Shown here piece by piece: positions 1 to 9,530 of a stretch of 64,000 nucleotides of DNA. Within the stretch, counting starts at the first letter, position 1; each line of letters begins with the position of its first letter. Position numbers and translations under genes: made by a program. This DNA is from Azospirillum oryzae (lineage in GTDB: Bacteria > Pseudomonadota > Alphaproteobacteria > Azospirillales > Azospirillaceae): positions 682,001 to 746,000 of the forward strand of contig NZ_VTTM01000001.1 of assembly GCF_008364795.1 (NCBI RefSeq), in the 5' to 3' direction. The notes under the pieces are model-generated. The model made no database searches. It had not been told where the DNA came from and saw nothing but the letters and a program-made list of their open reading frames with translations.

Positions 1-3
1 CAG

Positions 4-213
4 ATGTCCGCCCCCGCCCGTCCGGCCAATTTCCCGCACACCGCGACCCGCCAGCTGCATTGCGCCTGCTGCGGCCGTCCCTTCGTCCGTCCGTCCACGC
101 GGGGACCGGCGCCGCTCTATTGCTCGGTTGATTGCCAGAAGCAGATGCGGGTCCGCACGCGGGTGTGGAGCCAGCGCGACGACGCCCCCTTCGGTCTGCG
201 CCGCGCGTCCTAG
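4..213 (+). CDS. small zinc-ribbon-like protein
   Basis: This encodes a 69-residue basic protein starting at ATG. Cys20, Cys22, Cys23, Cys40 and Cys44 form a CxxC...CxxxC arrangement (HCACCGRPF and YCSVDCQ) that looks like a short treble-clef or MYM/FCS-type zinc finger. Nothing else identifies a function. It is convergent with pbpC and ends 5 bases before that gene's stop. What lies upstream is outside the window, so neither an operon nor a start further upstream can be tested. The cysteine pattern argues that it is a real small gene. The role (nucleic-acid or protein binding) is unknown. Confidence 0.5.
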   Translation: MSAPARPANFPHTATRQLHCACCGRPFVRPSTRGPAPLYCSVDCQKQMRVRTRVWSQRDDAPFGLRRAS

Positions 214-218
214 CCCCT

Positions 219-2303
219 TCATCTTATCTCGACGGTCGCGCTGTCGCTGCGGCCGTCGGCGTCCAGCACGGTCACCCGCACCACCCCCGGCCCCGCCGGC
301 CGCCACAGCACCTCGCGCGCGATGGGGGACTGGGCGATGCGCCGGCCATCGATCAGCCAGGACAAAGGGCGCCGCCCACCGCTGGCGGTCAGGGTCATCG
401 GCTCCCCCCTGCCGTCCGGCCCCAGCGCCTCCAGAACCATGTCGCTGACCGGGAAGGTCAGGCGCAGGCGGTCAGTCTGTCGCGGTCCCGCCAATTCCAC
501 CTCGCCCGGCCGCAGGCGGCGCAGCAGTTCCGGCGGCGCGTCGTTGCGCACCGGCCCGGCGGGGCGGCCGCGTTCGGCCGGCAGCAGGTCGAACACCTCG
601 AACAGCAGCGGGGCGGCGGTGTTGCGGCCATAATGGTCGGGGCTGGGCGTGCCGTCCGGCCGGCCGACCCACACCCCCACGGTGTAGCGCCCGGTGACAC
701 CGAAGGCCCAGGCGTCGCGGAAGCCATAGCTGGTGCCGGTCTTCAGCGCCACCGGCCCGCTGCCGCGCAGCTCCTGCGCCTGCACCACGCCCGGCGGCGG
801 CGGGGAGCCTTCCAGGATCGCCCGCACCTGCTGCGCCGCAGTCGCCGACAGCAGCCGACGCTCCGGCCCGTCCTGCTGCTCCACCACGGTACGCAGCGGC
901 GCCACCAACCCGTCGCGCGCCAGCCCGCTGTAGAGAGTCGTCATGTCCCACAGGCTGATCGACGCCCCGCCGAGCGCCACCGGCAGCCCCGGCAGCGCCG
1001 TGCCGCTCGGCAGCACCAGCCGGGATCCTGCCTTGCGCAGCGCCTCGGCGAAGCGCAGCGGCCCGACGCGGTCGAGCACCAGCACCGCCGGCACGTTCAG
1101 CGAGCGCTGCAACGCCTCCATCACCGTCAGGTCGCCGGTGAAGCTGCGGTCGAAATTGCGCGGCGCCCAGTCGCCGAAGCGGGTGGAGACGTCGGCGATC
1201 TGGGTCAGCGGGTGGATGATGCCGTCGTCGAAACCCAGCCCATAGATGAAGGGCTTCAGCGCCGACCCCGGCGAGCGCACCGCCCGCACCATGTCGATCG
1301 GCCCCTGCCGGGTCTCGTCCAGCGCGTCCGGACTGCCGAGATAGGCCAGGACCGAACGGTCGCGGTTGTCGACCACCAGCACCGCCAACCCGGCCTGTGG
1401 GTTCAGCGTCTCCGCCGCCCGGCGGGCCATCGCTTCGATGGCGTGCTGCAGCGTGCCGTCGATGGTGGTGGCGACCACCGGCCGGTGGAGATCGGCGTTG
1501 CGCAGCCGGTCGGCCAGATGCGGGGCCGAGGCCGGCAGGGACAGGCGGGCCGCCGGCACCGGCAGGGTCTTCGCCTCCGCCACCGCCTTGGGCGGCAGCG
1601 CGCCGGCTTCCGCCACCCGGTCCAGCACCTTGTCGCGCGCCGCCTGCGCCCGCTCCGGATAGCGGTCCGGCCGCAGGCGGGAGGGCGATTGCGGCAACGA
1701 GACCAGCAGCGCCGCCTCCGCCGCGTCCAGTTCCACCGGCGCCTTGCCCAGCAGCATCAGCGAGGCGGCGCGGATCCCTTCGATGTTGCCGCCATAGGGG
1801 GCGAGCGTCAGGTACATGCCGAGGATGTCGCGCTTGCCGAAGCGCCATTCCAGCTGCGCCGCCCGCGCCGCTTCGATCAGCTTGGCGGTGAAGGTGCGCG
1901 GACGCGGCTCCAGCAGGCGGGCGACCTGCATGGTGATGGTGGAGGCGCCGGAAACCACCCGCCCCGCTCCCAGATTCTGCGCCGCCGCCCGCAGCACCGC
2001 CAGCGGATCTACGCCGGCATGGCTTTCGAACCGCCGGTCCTCATAGGCCAGCAGAAGCTCGACGAACAGGGGCGACACGTCGTCCACCGTCGCCGGCAGC
2101 CGCCACGCCCCCGCGCCGTTGGTGAAGATGCGCAAAGGCTGGCCCTTGCGGTCGGTGACGGTCACCGACAGGTCGGCCAGCCGTTCCAGCGGCGGCGGGA
2201 ACAGCCGGTCGAGCGCCAGCGCCGTCCCCATCAGGGCGGCGACGCCCGCCGCGGCAAGCGCCGACCGCCGCACCCAAAGCTTACGCACCCAATCCCGCGC
2301 CAA
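219..2303 (-). CDS. pbpC: penicillin-binding protein 1C
   Basis: This is a bifunctional class A-like peptidoglycan synthase of 694 residues anchored in the inner membrane by a helix at about residues 14-32. The GT51 glycosyltransferase domain shows AYEDRRFESHAGVDP, with catalytic Glu at about 88, and SGASTITMQVARLL. The transpeptidase domain shows SPGSALKPF (SxxK, serine near 346) and KTGTSYGF near 520. A C-terminal beta domain typical of PBP1C closes the protein. The start is TTG, supported by GGAG seven bases upstream. It lies 3 bases after the alpha-2-macroglobulin stop codon, so the two are probably co-translated. The pbpC/yfhM pairing is a conserved bacterial arrangement thought to couple wall repair with protease trapping. 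Confidence 0.93.
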   Translation of the reverse strand: MARDWVRKLWVRRSALAAAGVAALMGTALALDRLFPPPLERLADLSVTVTDRKGQPLRIFTNGAGAWRLPATVDDVSPLFVELLLAYEDRRFESHAGVDPLAVLRAAAQNLGAGRVVSGASTITMQVARLLEPRPRTFTAKLIEAARAAQLEWRFGKRDILGMYLTLAPYGGNIEGIRAASLMLLGKAPVELDAAEAALLVSLPQSPSRLRPDRYPERAQAARDKVLDRVAEAGALPPKAVAEAKTLPVPAARLSLPASAPHLADRLRNADLHRPVVATTIDGTLQHAIEAMARRAAETLNPQAGLAVLVVDNRDRSVLAYLGSPDALDETRQGPIDMVRAVRSPGSALKPFIYGLGFDDGIIHPLTQIADVSTRFGDWAPRNFDRSFTGDLTVMEALQRSLNVPAVLVLDRVGPLRFAEALRKAGSRLVLPSGTALPGLPVALGGASISLWDMTTLYSGLARDGLVAPLRTVVEQQDGPERRLLSATAAQQVRAILEGSPPPPGVVQAQELRGSGPVALKTGTSYGFRDAWAFGVTGRYTVGVWVGRPDGTPSPDHYGRNTAAPLLFEVFDLLPAERGRPAGPVRNDAPPELLRRLRPGEVELAGPRQTDRLRLTFPVSDMVLEALGPDGRGEPMTLTASGGRRPLSWLIDGRRIAQSPIAREVLWRPAGPGVVRVTVLDADGRSDSATVEIR

Positions 2304-2306
2304 TCG

Positions 2307-5300
2307 TCACTCCGCCGGATGGACCGTGATCCGCCCGGTGGTCTGGCGGGCGAAGAAGCGCGGCTTGTACATGTCCTCCACCGTGGCGCCCGGCAGTTCA
2401 TAGGTGCCGGGGGTGATGGCGCGGACGATGAAGGCCAGCTTGAAGGTCTGCTGGTCCTCCGTCAGGTCCACCGCGGCGACATAGCGGTCGTCGCGCGCCT
2501 CGGTCGTGCGGGTGTAGCTGAGATCGCCCAGCCACTGCATCTCCTCCGGCGTGCCGCCGCCCAGCTTGGCGTTCTCGATCTCCCAGCCGGCGGGCAGCGC
2601 GTGGGTGACCATGCCCTGGTGGAACAGCTTGGTGTTGGCCTCGCCCTCCAGCACGACGACGAAGACGTCGTTCTGCTTGATGCTGTCGAGGTTCAGCACC
2701 TCGCCCTTGCGGGTGAAGAAGTTGCGCTTGATGCGCAGCCCCTCGCGCGCCGCCGGCTGCGGCGCCACCGGCACGCCGGACAACGACACCGCCTGCCACA
2801 CCGCCGCCTTGCCGGCATTGGCCACCGGGATGCCGGCCTTCAGCTGGGCCAGCGTCGGGGTCAGGTCGACCCGCGTCCCATCCTTCCTGGCACCGCCCAG
2901 CGTCACCTCGACCTTGGCCGGCGCGCCGCGCAGCAGGGCGTCGGCGGCCAGGACCGACCACGCCTTTTCCTGCGTGTTGGTGCGGCCGGCGGCGGTGGCG
3001 GAGGCCGGAAGCCGGTCGATCAGCGCCGGGATGCGGGTGCCCGCCATGTCGACCTCGGTCATCAGCGCCACCAGCGCCGCGGAGTCGCGTACGGTGGAGC
3101 CGTAATCGACATGCCACTCTTCGCGCGCCAGATGGGCGACCGCACTGTCGAAGGCGCTGGCCGCCCGCTCCTTGTCGCCCATGCGGGCGAGCGCGGCGCC
3201 GAGCTGTCCCTTGGCGAGCGGGGTCGGCAGCTTCTCCAGCGCGGTGTCGTGCAGGTAGCGCGCCGGCCCCGGCAGCGACACGCCGGCCAGCGCCAGCGTG
3301 TGCAGGGCATAGGCGCGCACTGCCAGATCCCCCGGCTCGCTCGCGCTGGCGATGGCGCGCTGGCGCAGCCAGGTCAGCGCATCGGTCAGCGGCTTGTCCG
3401 GCACCGCCTCCCCCTTCTGCTTGGCGCGGACCAGGAACTCGGTGGCATAGGCGGTCAGCCAGCCGTCGGCCTCGTCATGGGCGCCCCACAGGCCGAAGGC
3501 GCCGTCGAAGCGCTGCTTGTCGAGCGTGCGGGAAATCGCCTGCTGGACGCGCGCCTCCAGGCCGTCGTCCGGCTTGCGGTCCTTGCCCAGCGCCAGTTCG
3601 ACGTCGCGCACCACCAGCAGCGGCAGGGCACGGCTGACCGTCTGTTCCAGGCAGCCGAACGGATAGCGGTCGAGCGCCCGCAGGATGCCGCCGACATCGA
3701 AGGGCGGCGCGGTGGTGAAGCTGGCCGACCAGTTGGTCGTCCCCGGCAGATAGGTCGCCAGCTCCGCCCCGTCGAAGCGGACGCTCTCGCCGGGGGCGAT
3801 CTGGCGGGTGAGGAACTGCGTCTCCACCGAGCGGGCCGGGCGGACGGTGATGCCGTAGTCGTGGTTCAGCGCCAGATTCTCCGGCCCCTTCACCGCCACG
3901 GCGACATGGCCGATGCCGGCGGCGACGCCCTTCAGCGGCACCACCAGCGTCTTGCGCTCGCCCTTCGCCAACGGGACGGAGAGGGTGCCGCCCTCCACCG
4001 ACACGGCGTCCTGCGCGGTCACCGCCACCTCGTAGGTGCCCGCCGCCGCTTCGACATTGTGCAGCGACAGGGTCACGCGGCTGTCGTCGCCGGGGGCGAG
4101 GAAGCGCGGCAGGATGGCGTCGGCCACCAGCGGATCGCGCACCGTCACCGGCCCGGCGGCGGAGCCGACCCGGCCGCGGCTGTAGGCCACCGCCATCAGG
4201 CGAAGCTCGCCGTTGAAGTCCGGCACGTCGAAGCCGATGCGGGCGGTGCCGTCGGCGCCGACCTTCACCGGCCCGTGGAACAGCGAAACCACGGTGAAGG
4301 GCACCACCGGCAGCCCGGCACCGCTGGAGTCGCCGCCCTGGCGCATGGCGCCATAGGGGCCGTCGAGCGGGTCGATCAGCCGGCCGTAATCGTCGCGGAT
4401 GTCCAACCCCAGCCGGCGCTTGCCGAAATAATGCTTTTCCGGCTGCGGGCTGGCGAAGTCGGTCAGCCGCAGGATGCCCTCGTCCACCGCGGCCAGCGTG
4501 ACATAGGTGTCCTCGATCTTCCCGCCATCGGCGGCGGCGACCTTCACCCCGACCTCCAGCCGGCTGCGCGGGCGCATCACCTGCGGCGCGTCGAGCGACA
4601 CGGTCATCGTGCGCACCGACGGATCGACACCGACCCAGGCGACGCCCATGGCGCGCACCGGCTGGCGCTCCCGCCCCTTGACCGGCGGACGATAGGCGGT
4701 GGCGGTGACATAGGCGCCGGGGCCCCAGGCGGCATCGACCGGGATTTCCACCGTCGCCCCTTCGGCCGGGACCGACAGGGTGCGGACGTCGAAGATGCGG
4801 TCGGTCGCCACCGTCACCAGCAACTCGCCGGCGAAGGGCGGAGCGATGCGGACGCGGGCGGTCTCGCCCGGCTTGTAGGACTGCTTGTCGGTCGAGACCT
4901 CCAGCTTGTCCGGGATGTCGGCGGTGTCATCGCCGCTCGCCCAGCCGGAATAGAAGCGGTAGGAGCTGGCGACACCGGCCGCCTTGTCCGTCACCTCCAG
5001 CCGGTAGCGGCCGAAGTCGCGCTTGCCCAGCGCAACCTGCGCCGGCTTTTCGGCGCCGACATCGACGGTCCCGGAGGCCAGCGGCACGTCGCGCACCGAG
5101 GCGTTGTAGCTGTAGCGGCCGTCGCGGCGGAACCAGACGAAGGAAACCCGTTCCTCCACCAGCTCCCATTTGACGCCGGGCTTGGCGATGGCGCTGCCGT
5201 CCGGCGCCACGGCGACGAGGTCGAAGGCGGCCTCCGCCCCCTCGCCGATGCGGCCGTCGGAAAAGCGCGGGCGCAGGCCCAGCGCATAGGTCTTGGGCCG

Positions 5301-7523
5301 CACCGGGACCGAAACCGACTTCTTCACCGGGCGCCCGCCCGGCTCCGACAGGGTGACGCGGATGTCGGCGCGCAGCGGCTTGCTGGTGTCCGGCACCTCC
5401 GGCAGCGTCACGGCGACGTGCGAGACCCCCTGCTCGTCGGTGGTCGGGAATTCCAGCGGGTCGAGCCGTTCGGTCGGGTTGTCCTGCACCCGGCCGAAAC
5501 GATAGTCCTTGAAGGCTGGATAGGGCATCGGGTCGGGCTTCAGCGCCACCTCGGCGGTGCCGTCCAGCCCGGCGGCCGGCGGGCCGTAGAGGAAGCGGCC
5601 CTGCGCCGTCACCTCGAAGGGTTGGCCCGGCACCAGGATCGGCGCGCTGGCGGTCACGTCGAGCGCCAGCTTGATCGGCACGAAATCCTCGACCTGGAAC
5701 CCGCCGCGGCCGATCGGCTCGCCCTTCGGGTCGCCATAGACCAGCACCTCCCAGCCGCCGAGCGGCGCGGTGCGGGTCAGGCTCAGCGGCAGGAAGAATC
5801 CGCCGGCCTCCTGCCCCTTCAGGGCACCGCTGTAATACTCGGTGCCGCTGGGGCGCAGGACCTTCACGGTCAGCGGGAAATTGTCGACCGCCTCCGTCTT
5901 GTCGTCGCGCAGCAGGATCGACAGGTTGACCGTCTCGCCCTGGCGGTAGACGCCGCGGTCGGAATAGACGAAGGCATCCATCGGCCCCGGCGTCGGACGC
6001 CCGCCGACCCCGCGGTCGCTGAGGTCGAAGGCGGCGCCGGTCAGGTCCTGCATGGCGAAGTCGGTGCCGAGATAGGCCATCACCATCTCGGGCGCGTTGC
6101 CGCCGGTCTTCAGCAGGCCGGGCGCGAAGCGGGCGCGGCCGAACTCGTCGGTCTTCACCCGCGCCAGTTCGGTGTTGTTGCGGGCGACCAGCGCCACATC
6201 CACCCCCGGCAGCGGCTTGGCGTTGCCGAAGGAGCGGGCGAACACGGTCAGCCCGTCGGCGCCGCGGAAGCTGGTCAGGCCGATGTCGGACAGCAGGACC
6301 CACTGGGTCGCCAGCGCGTCCCAGCGGTCGGCATCCTCCGTGTCATGCGGACGGGCGGTGACGACATAGAGGCCGGCCTTGGGATCGTCGCCCACCGCCT
6401 GGCGGAAGGGGATCGCGGCGGTGGTGTCGCGGTTGCGCTCGCCCTTCACGTCCAGCGTGCCGGTCCAGACCAGCTCGCCGTTCTCCTGGGCCAGCCGGTC
6501 GGCGGTATAGCCGGTCAGCTCGCTGAAGAGGCTGGCGTCATATTTGTTGGAGACCAGCGCCCGGTCGGCGATGCGGTAGACCGACACGTCGAGCCGGTCG
6601 GTGTTGACGCTGACCACCGGGATGCCGTCGGCACCCTTGCGCGGCAGAATGTAGGCGGACCCGCGGAAGGCCGCCATCGCCGGCCGGTCGGGCACGCGCA
6701 CGCGCTGCGTCTCGTCCGCCTTCAACGCCACGCCGTCCTCGCCGGGCAGGCCCTGGCGCAGGGTGACGGTGTAGCCGTTGCCATGGGTGACACCGCGCAG
6801 GCACAGGCTGTTCTCGCGCGCCTCGATGGCGGTCTTGGTCGGCGGCTCCACCCGGACATAATCGTCGAAGCGCACGCCCTGCTTGCCGCTCAGCCGGTCG
6901 TTGAACTGGAAGCAGACGCGCGGGCTGCTGCCCTCGGCATTCACGGTGACGCCGGTCATCGCCAGACCGGCCTTGCGGCGCATGGCGACGATGCGCTCCT
7001 CCAGCTTCGGCGCCTGGGTGTCGAGCGTCGCCACCTCCATCTTCGGCGCGATTTCCTGGATCGCCTTCAGCGCCTTCACCGCCTCGTCCGGCTTGCCGAA
7101 CGCCTCGTCCATCAGCGTGGCGATGCGCCAGAGGATGGCGACGCGCTCCTCGTCCTTCGGGTTGAACTGCCCGGCCATGACGGCGCTGTGCAGCGCGCGG
7201 TCCTTGTTCGGCGGAGTGGCGGCCATCCAGGCCGCGCTCAGCTCCAGCCAGACCGACGGCGAGCCGCCGCCCTGGGTGATGGTCTTCTCATAGGCCTGGA
7301 TGGCGCCGGCCATGTCCTTGCGGTCGCGGGCGGCACGCGCCTGCTTCAGCAGGTCGGCGATCACCTGCGGCTTGGGCTGCGGCGGCGATTTCAGCAGAAG
7401 CCCGTTGGCATAGGCGGTGGCGTCCGACAGCGCTCCCGGCGGCGTGTAGTCGGCATGGACCGGACCGGCCGCGAAAACCATCACCACCAGAACCCAAAGC
7501 AGCGTCAGCAGCCGTGCCATCAT
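2307..7523 (-). CDS. yfhM: bacterial alpha-2-macroglobulin family protein
   Basis: This is a 1738-residue periplasmic protease-trap protein of the bacterial alpha-2-macroglobulin family. It has an N-terminal signal peptide ending near VHADY, then a helical repeat-like segment, several MG-type beta domains, a bait-region zone and a thioester domain. The thioester motif GCLEQ is intact near residue 1288 (YPFGCLEQT). Covalent trapping of attacking proteases is therefore possible. No lipobox cysteine follows the signal peptide, so unlike E. coli YfhM it should be soluble in the periplasm rather than a lipoprotein. It is the first gene of a two-gene operon with pbpC. Two consecutive ATG codons begin the gene, with AAGGCGAC just upstream. 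Confidence 0.93.
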   Translation of the reverse strand: MMARLLTLLWVLVVMVFAAGPVHADYTPPGALSDATAYANGLLLKSPPQPKPQVIADLLKQARAARDRKDMAGAIQAYEKTITQGGGSPSVWLELSAAWMAATPPNKDRALHSAVMAGQFNPKDEERVAILWRIATLMDEAFGKPDEAVKALKAIQEIAPKMEVATLDTQAPKLEERIVAMRRKAGLAMTGVTVNAEGSSPRVCFQFNDRLSGKQGVRFDDYVRVEPPTKTAIEARENSLCLRGVTHGNGYTVTLRQGLPGEDGVALKADETQRVRVPDRPAMAAFRGSAYILPRKGADGIPVVSVNTDRLDVSVYRIADRALVSNKYDASLFSELTGYTADRLAQENGELVWTGTLDVKGERNRDTTAAIPFRQAVGDDPKAGLYVVTARPHDTEDADRWDALATQWVLLSDIGLTSFRGADGLTVFARSFGNAKPLPGVDVALVARNNTELARVKTDEFGRARFAPGLLKTGGNAPEMVMAYLGTDFAMQDLTGAAFDLSDRGVGGRPTPGPMDAFVYSDRGVYRQGETVNLSILLRDDKTEAVDNFPLTVKVLRPSGTEYYSGALKGQEAGGFFLPLSLTRTAPLGGWEVLVYGDPKGEPIGRGGFQVEDFVPIKLALDVTASAPILVPGQPFEVTAQGRFLYGPPAAGLDGTAEVALKPDPMPYPAFKDYRFGRVQDNPTERLDPLEFPTTDEQGVSHVAVTLPEVPDTSKPLRADIRVTLSEPGGRPVKKSVSVPVRPKTYALGLRPRFSDGRIGEGAEAAFDLVAVAPDGSAIAKPGVKWELVEERVSFVWFRRDGRYSYNASVRDVPLASGTVDVGAEKPAQVALGKRDFGRYRLEVTDKAAGVASSYRFYSGWASGDDTADIPDKLEVSTDKQSYKPGETARVRIAPPFAGELLVTVATDRIFDVRTLSVPAEGATVEIPVDAAWGPGAYVTATAYRPPVKGRERQPVRAMGVAWVGVDPSVRTMTVSLDAPQVMRPRSRLEVGVKVAAADGGKIEDTYVTLAAVDEGILRLTDFASPQPEKHYFGKRRLGLDIRDDYGRLIDPLDGPYGAMRQGGDSSGAGLPVVPFTVVSLFHGPVKVGADGTARIGFDVPDFNGELRLMAVAYSRGRVGSAAGPVTVRDPLVADAILPRFLAPGDDSRVTLSLHNVEAAAGTYEVAVTAQDAVSVEGGTLSVPLAKGERKTLVVPLKGVAAGIGHVAVAVKGPENLALNHDYGITVRPARSVETQFLTRQIAPGESVRFDGAELATYLPGTTNWSASFTTAPPFDVGGILRALDRYPFGCLEQTVSRALPLLVVRDVELALGKDRKPDDGLEARVQQAISRTLDKQRFDGAFGLWGAHDEADGWLTAYATEFLVRAKQKGEAVPDKPLTDALTWLRQRAIASASEPGDLAVRAYALHTLALAGVSLPGPARYLHDTALEKLPTPLAKGQLGAALARMGDKERAASAFDSAVAHLAREEWHVDYGSTVRDSAALVALMTEVDMAGTRIPALIDRLPASATAAGRTNTQEKAWSVLAADALLRGAPAKVEVTLGGARKDGTRVDLTPTLAQLKAGIPVANAGKAAVWQAVSLSGVPVAPQPAAREGLRIKRNFFTRKGEVLNLDSIKQNDVFVVVLEGEANTKLFHQGMVTHALPAGWEIENAKLGGGTPEEMQWLGDLSYTRTTEARDDRYVAAVDLTEDQQTFKLAFIVRAITPGTYELPGATVEDMYKPRFFARQTTGRITVHPAE

Positions 7524-7700
7524 GTCGCCTTACAAGCGGAAGCGGGAATGCCCCCGGTTATAGCGCCGATAATCGGTGCATGGCGATATGGCGAACCGCC
7601 GATGCACCGTTCGGCTGTAGAGAGATCCCGCCGCACTTGTTCGCCCCTCGCGGATCGGGTAACGATCCGTTTCTAAAGCTTGCGAGGCGGTCGCAATCGG

Positions 7701-8111
7701 ATGCTGGCCTATTGCCGCACAGTGCAGCAACGGTGGGGTCTGGCGCTTGCGCTCGCGCTGGCGTTCAGCCTGTTCCTGCGCGTTGCCGCCCCCACTGCCG
7801 GCGCCGCCGACCGCGACGGCTATGTCGCGATCTGCACCGGCAGCGAGATCGTCTATCTGCCGGTCGATCGGGACGGCGTCCCGCTTCCCCCCGGCGGCGA
7901 AGCCGACAAGCAGCCGCTTTCCCCGCTGCATATGCCCTGCAGCTGGCTCGGCCAGTACATCGCGCTGCTGCCGGCCCTGCAGCTGCCGGTCATTCCGGCC
8001 GGCATCCTGCTGGCGTCGGAGTCGGCGAAGCCCGACGAGGTCCACCGGCCGAAGGAGCGGAAGCCCTTCCAGTCCCAGGCCCCGCCATCCGGTCGTCATC
8101 CGACGCACTGA
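7701..8111 (+). CDS. small secreted protein, DUF2946-like
   Basis: This is a 136-residue protein with an N-terminal hydrophobic segment (about residues 11-36) that ends near AGAADRDG, consistent with a cleaved signal peptide. A short Cys-containing mature part follows (AICTG and MPCSW), with a second hydrophobic stretch around GQYIALLPALQLPVI. The pattern resembles DUF2946-type proteins that sit beside PepSY and TonB-receptor genes for metal handling. The assignment rests on general resemblance and on the PepSY gene 51 bases downstream. I chose the ATG at 7701; a TTG at 7680 would add seven residues. Function is unknown. Confidence 0.6.
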   Translation: MLAYCRTVQQRWGLALALALAFSLFLRVAAPTAGAADRDGYVAICTGSEIVYLPVDRDGVPLPPGGEADKQPLSPLHMPCSWLGQYIALLPALQLPVIPAGILLASESAKPDEVHRPKERKPFQSQAPPSGRHPTH

Positions 8112-8162
8112 GCCGCCCGCTTGACCGGGCGATCCGTATCGCGACGACCGAATGGACACATC

Positions 8163-9518
8163 ATGACTGGAACTCTGCAAGGCGGAGCCATCGGCTCTGT
8201 GCTCTATCGTGCGCTTTGGCGCTGGCATTTCTTCGCCGGGCTGATCTGCGCGCCCATCGTCATCCTGCTCGCCGTGACCGGCGGCATCTATCTGTTCAAG
8301 GACGAGATCAACGACGGCCTGCACCGCAACCTGCGCATCGTCGCGCCGCCGGGCACCGAGCGGCTGGCGCCCTCCGCCCTGGTGGCGAAGGCGCTGTCGG
8401 CACATCCCGGCACGCTGACGGGCTACAGTCCGCCGGAGGCGGCGGATCGCGCCGCCGGGGTGCAGATCGTCGGTGCCGATGGTCTCAAGGACATCGTCTA
8501 TGTCGATCCCTACAGCGGCCGGGTTCTGGGCAGCCTGTGGGACGGCGGTGCCGCCGGATCGCCGTCGATGTATGTGGTGCGCAAGCTGCACAGCCTGAAA
8601 TATGCGGGCTGGTTCGCCGAACGCATCGTCGAGGCCGTCGCCGGCTGGATGGTGCTGATGGTCGCCTCCGGGATTTACCTGTGGTGGCCGCGCGGCCGGA
8701 AGGGCGGGGTCGTCACGGTGCGCGGCGCGCCGGGGAAGCGCCTGTTCTGGCGCGACCTGCACGCCGTGACCGGCGTCTTCGTCAGCGTCTTCATCGTCTT
8801 CCTGGCGATGACCGGCCTGCCTTGGTCCGGCTATTGGGGCAAGCAGTTCTACGGCTTCGCCTATGCGGTCGGCATGGGCATGCCCGACGGCTACTGGGAC
8901 AAGTATCCGGTCTCCACCGTGCCGCTGAAGGACAGCATCGACCGCGCCCCCTGGATCGTCGAGAACCAGCCGACGCCGCTGTCCACCGCCGCAAGCGGGG
9001 TTCCGGCCAAGCTGGACGACGTGGTGCGGACGGTGGAGGGGCTGGGGATCGCGCCGGGCTATGCCCTGGTCATTCCCGGCAAGCCGGACGGCGTCTTCAC
9101 CGCGTCGGTCTATCCGGACGACATCACGAAGGAGCGGGTCGTCCATCTCGACCAGTATTCCGGCAAGGTGCTGTTCGACATGCAGCTGACGGATCTCGGC
9201 CTGTTCGGCCGGCTGGCGGAATGGGGGGTCAGCATCCATATGGGCCAGGCCTTCGGGCTGGCCAACCAGCTGGTGCTGCTTGCCTCGCTGGTGGCGATGG
9301 TCGGGCTGGTGGTGTCGGGGCTGGTGATGTGGTGGAAGCGCCGTCCCACCGGCAGCCTGGGCGCGCCGCGCCTTGCCGCCAGGGCCGGCGTACCGAAGGG
9401 GCTGATCGTCATCGCGGTCGCCGGCGGCCTGTTCTTCCCGATGGTCGGGATTTCGATGCTGGTCTTCGCCGTCATCGAGGCCGCGACCTACGGCGTCCGC
9501 ACGCTCCGCACGGCCTGA
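8163..9518 (+). CDS. PepSY-associated transmembrane protein
   Basis: This is a 451-residue inner-membrane protein of the PepSY_TM family. The first helix follows LYRALWRWHFFAGLI and is the family's typical opening. A PepSY-like region follows, then helices around residues 155-175 (WMVLMVASGIYLWWPRG), 205-225, 385-410 and 425-445. Members are often encoded near siderophore receptors and some act as ferric-siderophore reductases, but no such receptor is visible here. The ATG at 8163 is preferred to a TTG at 8121 because the family motif begins shortly after it. It lies just downstream of the small secreted protein, probably in one operon, and is convergent with the LysR gene. Confidence 0.85.
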   Translation: MTGTLQGGAIGSVLYRALWRWHFFAGLICAPIVILLAVTGGIYLFKDEINDGLHRNLRIVAPPGTERLAPSALVAKALSAHPGTLTGYSPPEAADRAAGVQIVGADGLKDIVYVDPYSGRVLGSLWDGGAAGSPSMYVVRKLHSLKYAGWFAERIVEAVAGWMVLMVASGIYLWWPRGRKGGVVTVRGAPGKRLFWRDLHAVTGVFVSVFIVFLAMTGLPWSGYWGKQFYGFAYAVGMGMPDGYWDKYPVSTVPLKDSIDRAPWIVENQPTPLSTAASGVPAKLDDVVRTVEGLGIAPGYALVIPGKPDGVFTASVYPDDITKERVVHLDQYSGKVLFDMQLTDLGLFGRLAEWGVSIHMGQAFGLANQLVLLASLVAMVGLVVSGLVMWWKRRPTGSLGAPRLAARAGVPKGLIVIAVAGGLFFPMVGISMLVFAVIEAATYGVRTLRTA

Positions 9519-9530
9519 CCGCGCGTTGAG

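Noticed and set aside
132..7676. Very long antisense open reading frame of 2514 codons across pbpC and the alpha-2-macroglobulin gene
   Set aside because: It is the shadow of two clear minus-strand genes in GC-rich DNA. It is His/Arg/Gln-rich with no domain, and its frame has no codon bias of a real gene.
7524..7700. Possible antisense or leader frames before the small secreted protein
   Set aside because: They are extensions of shadows on both strands; the stretch most likely holds the divergent promoters.
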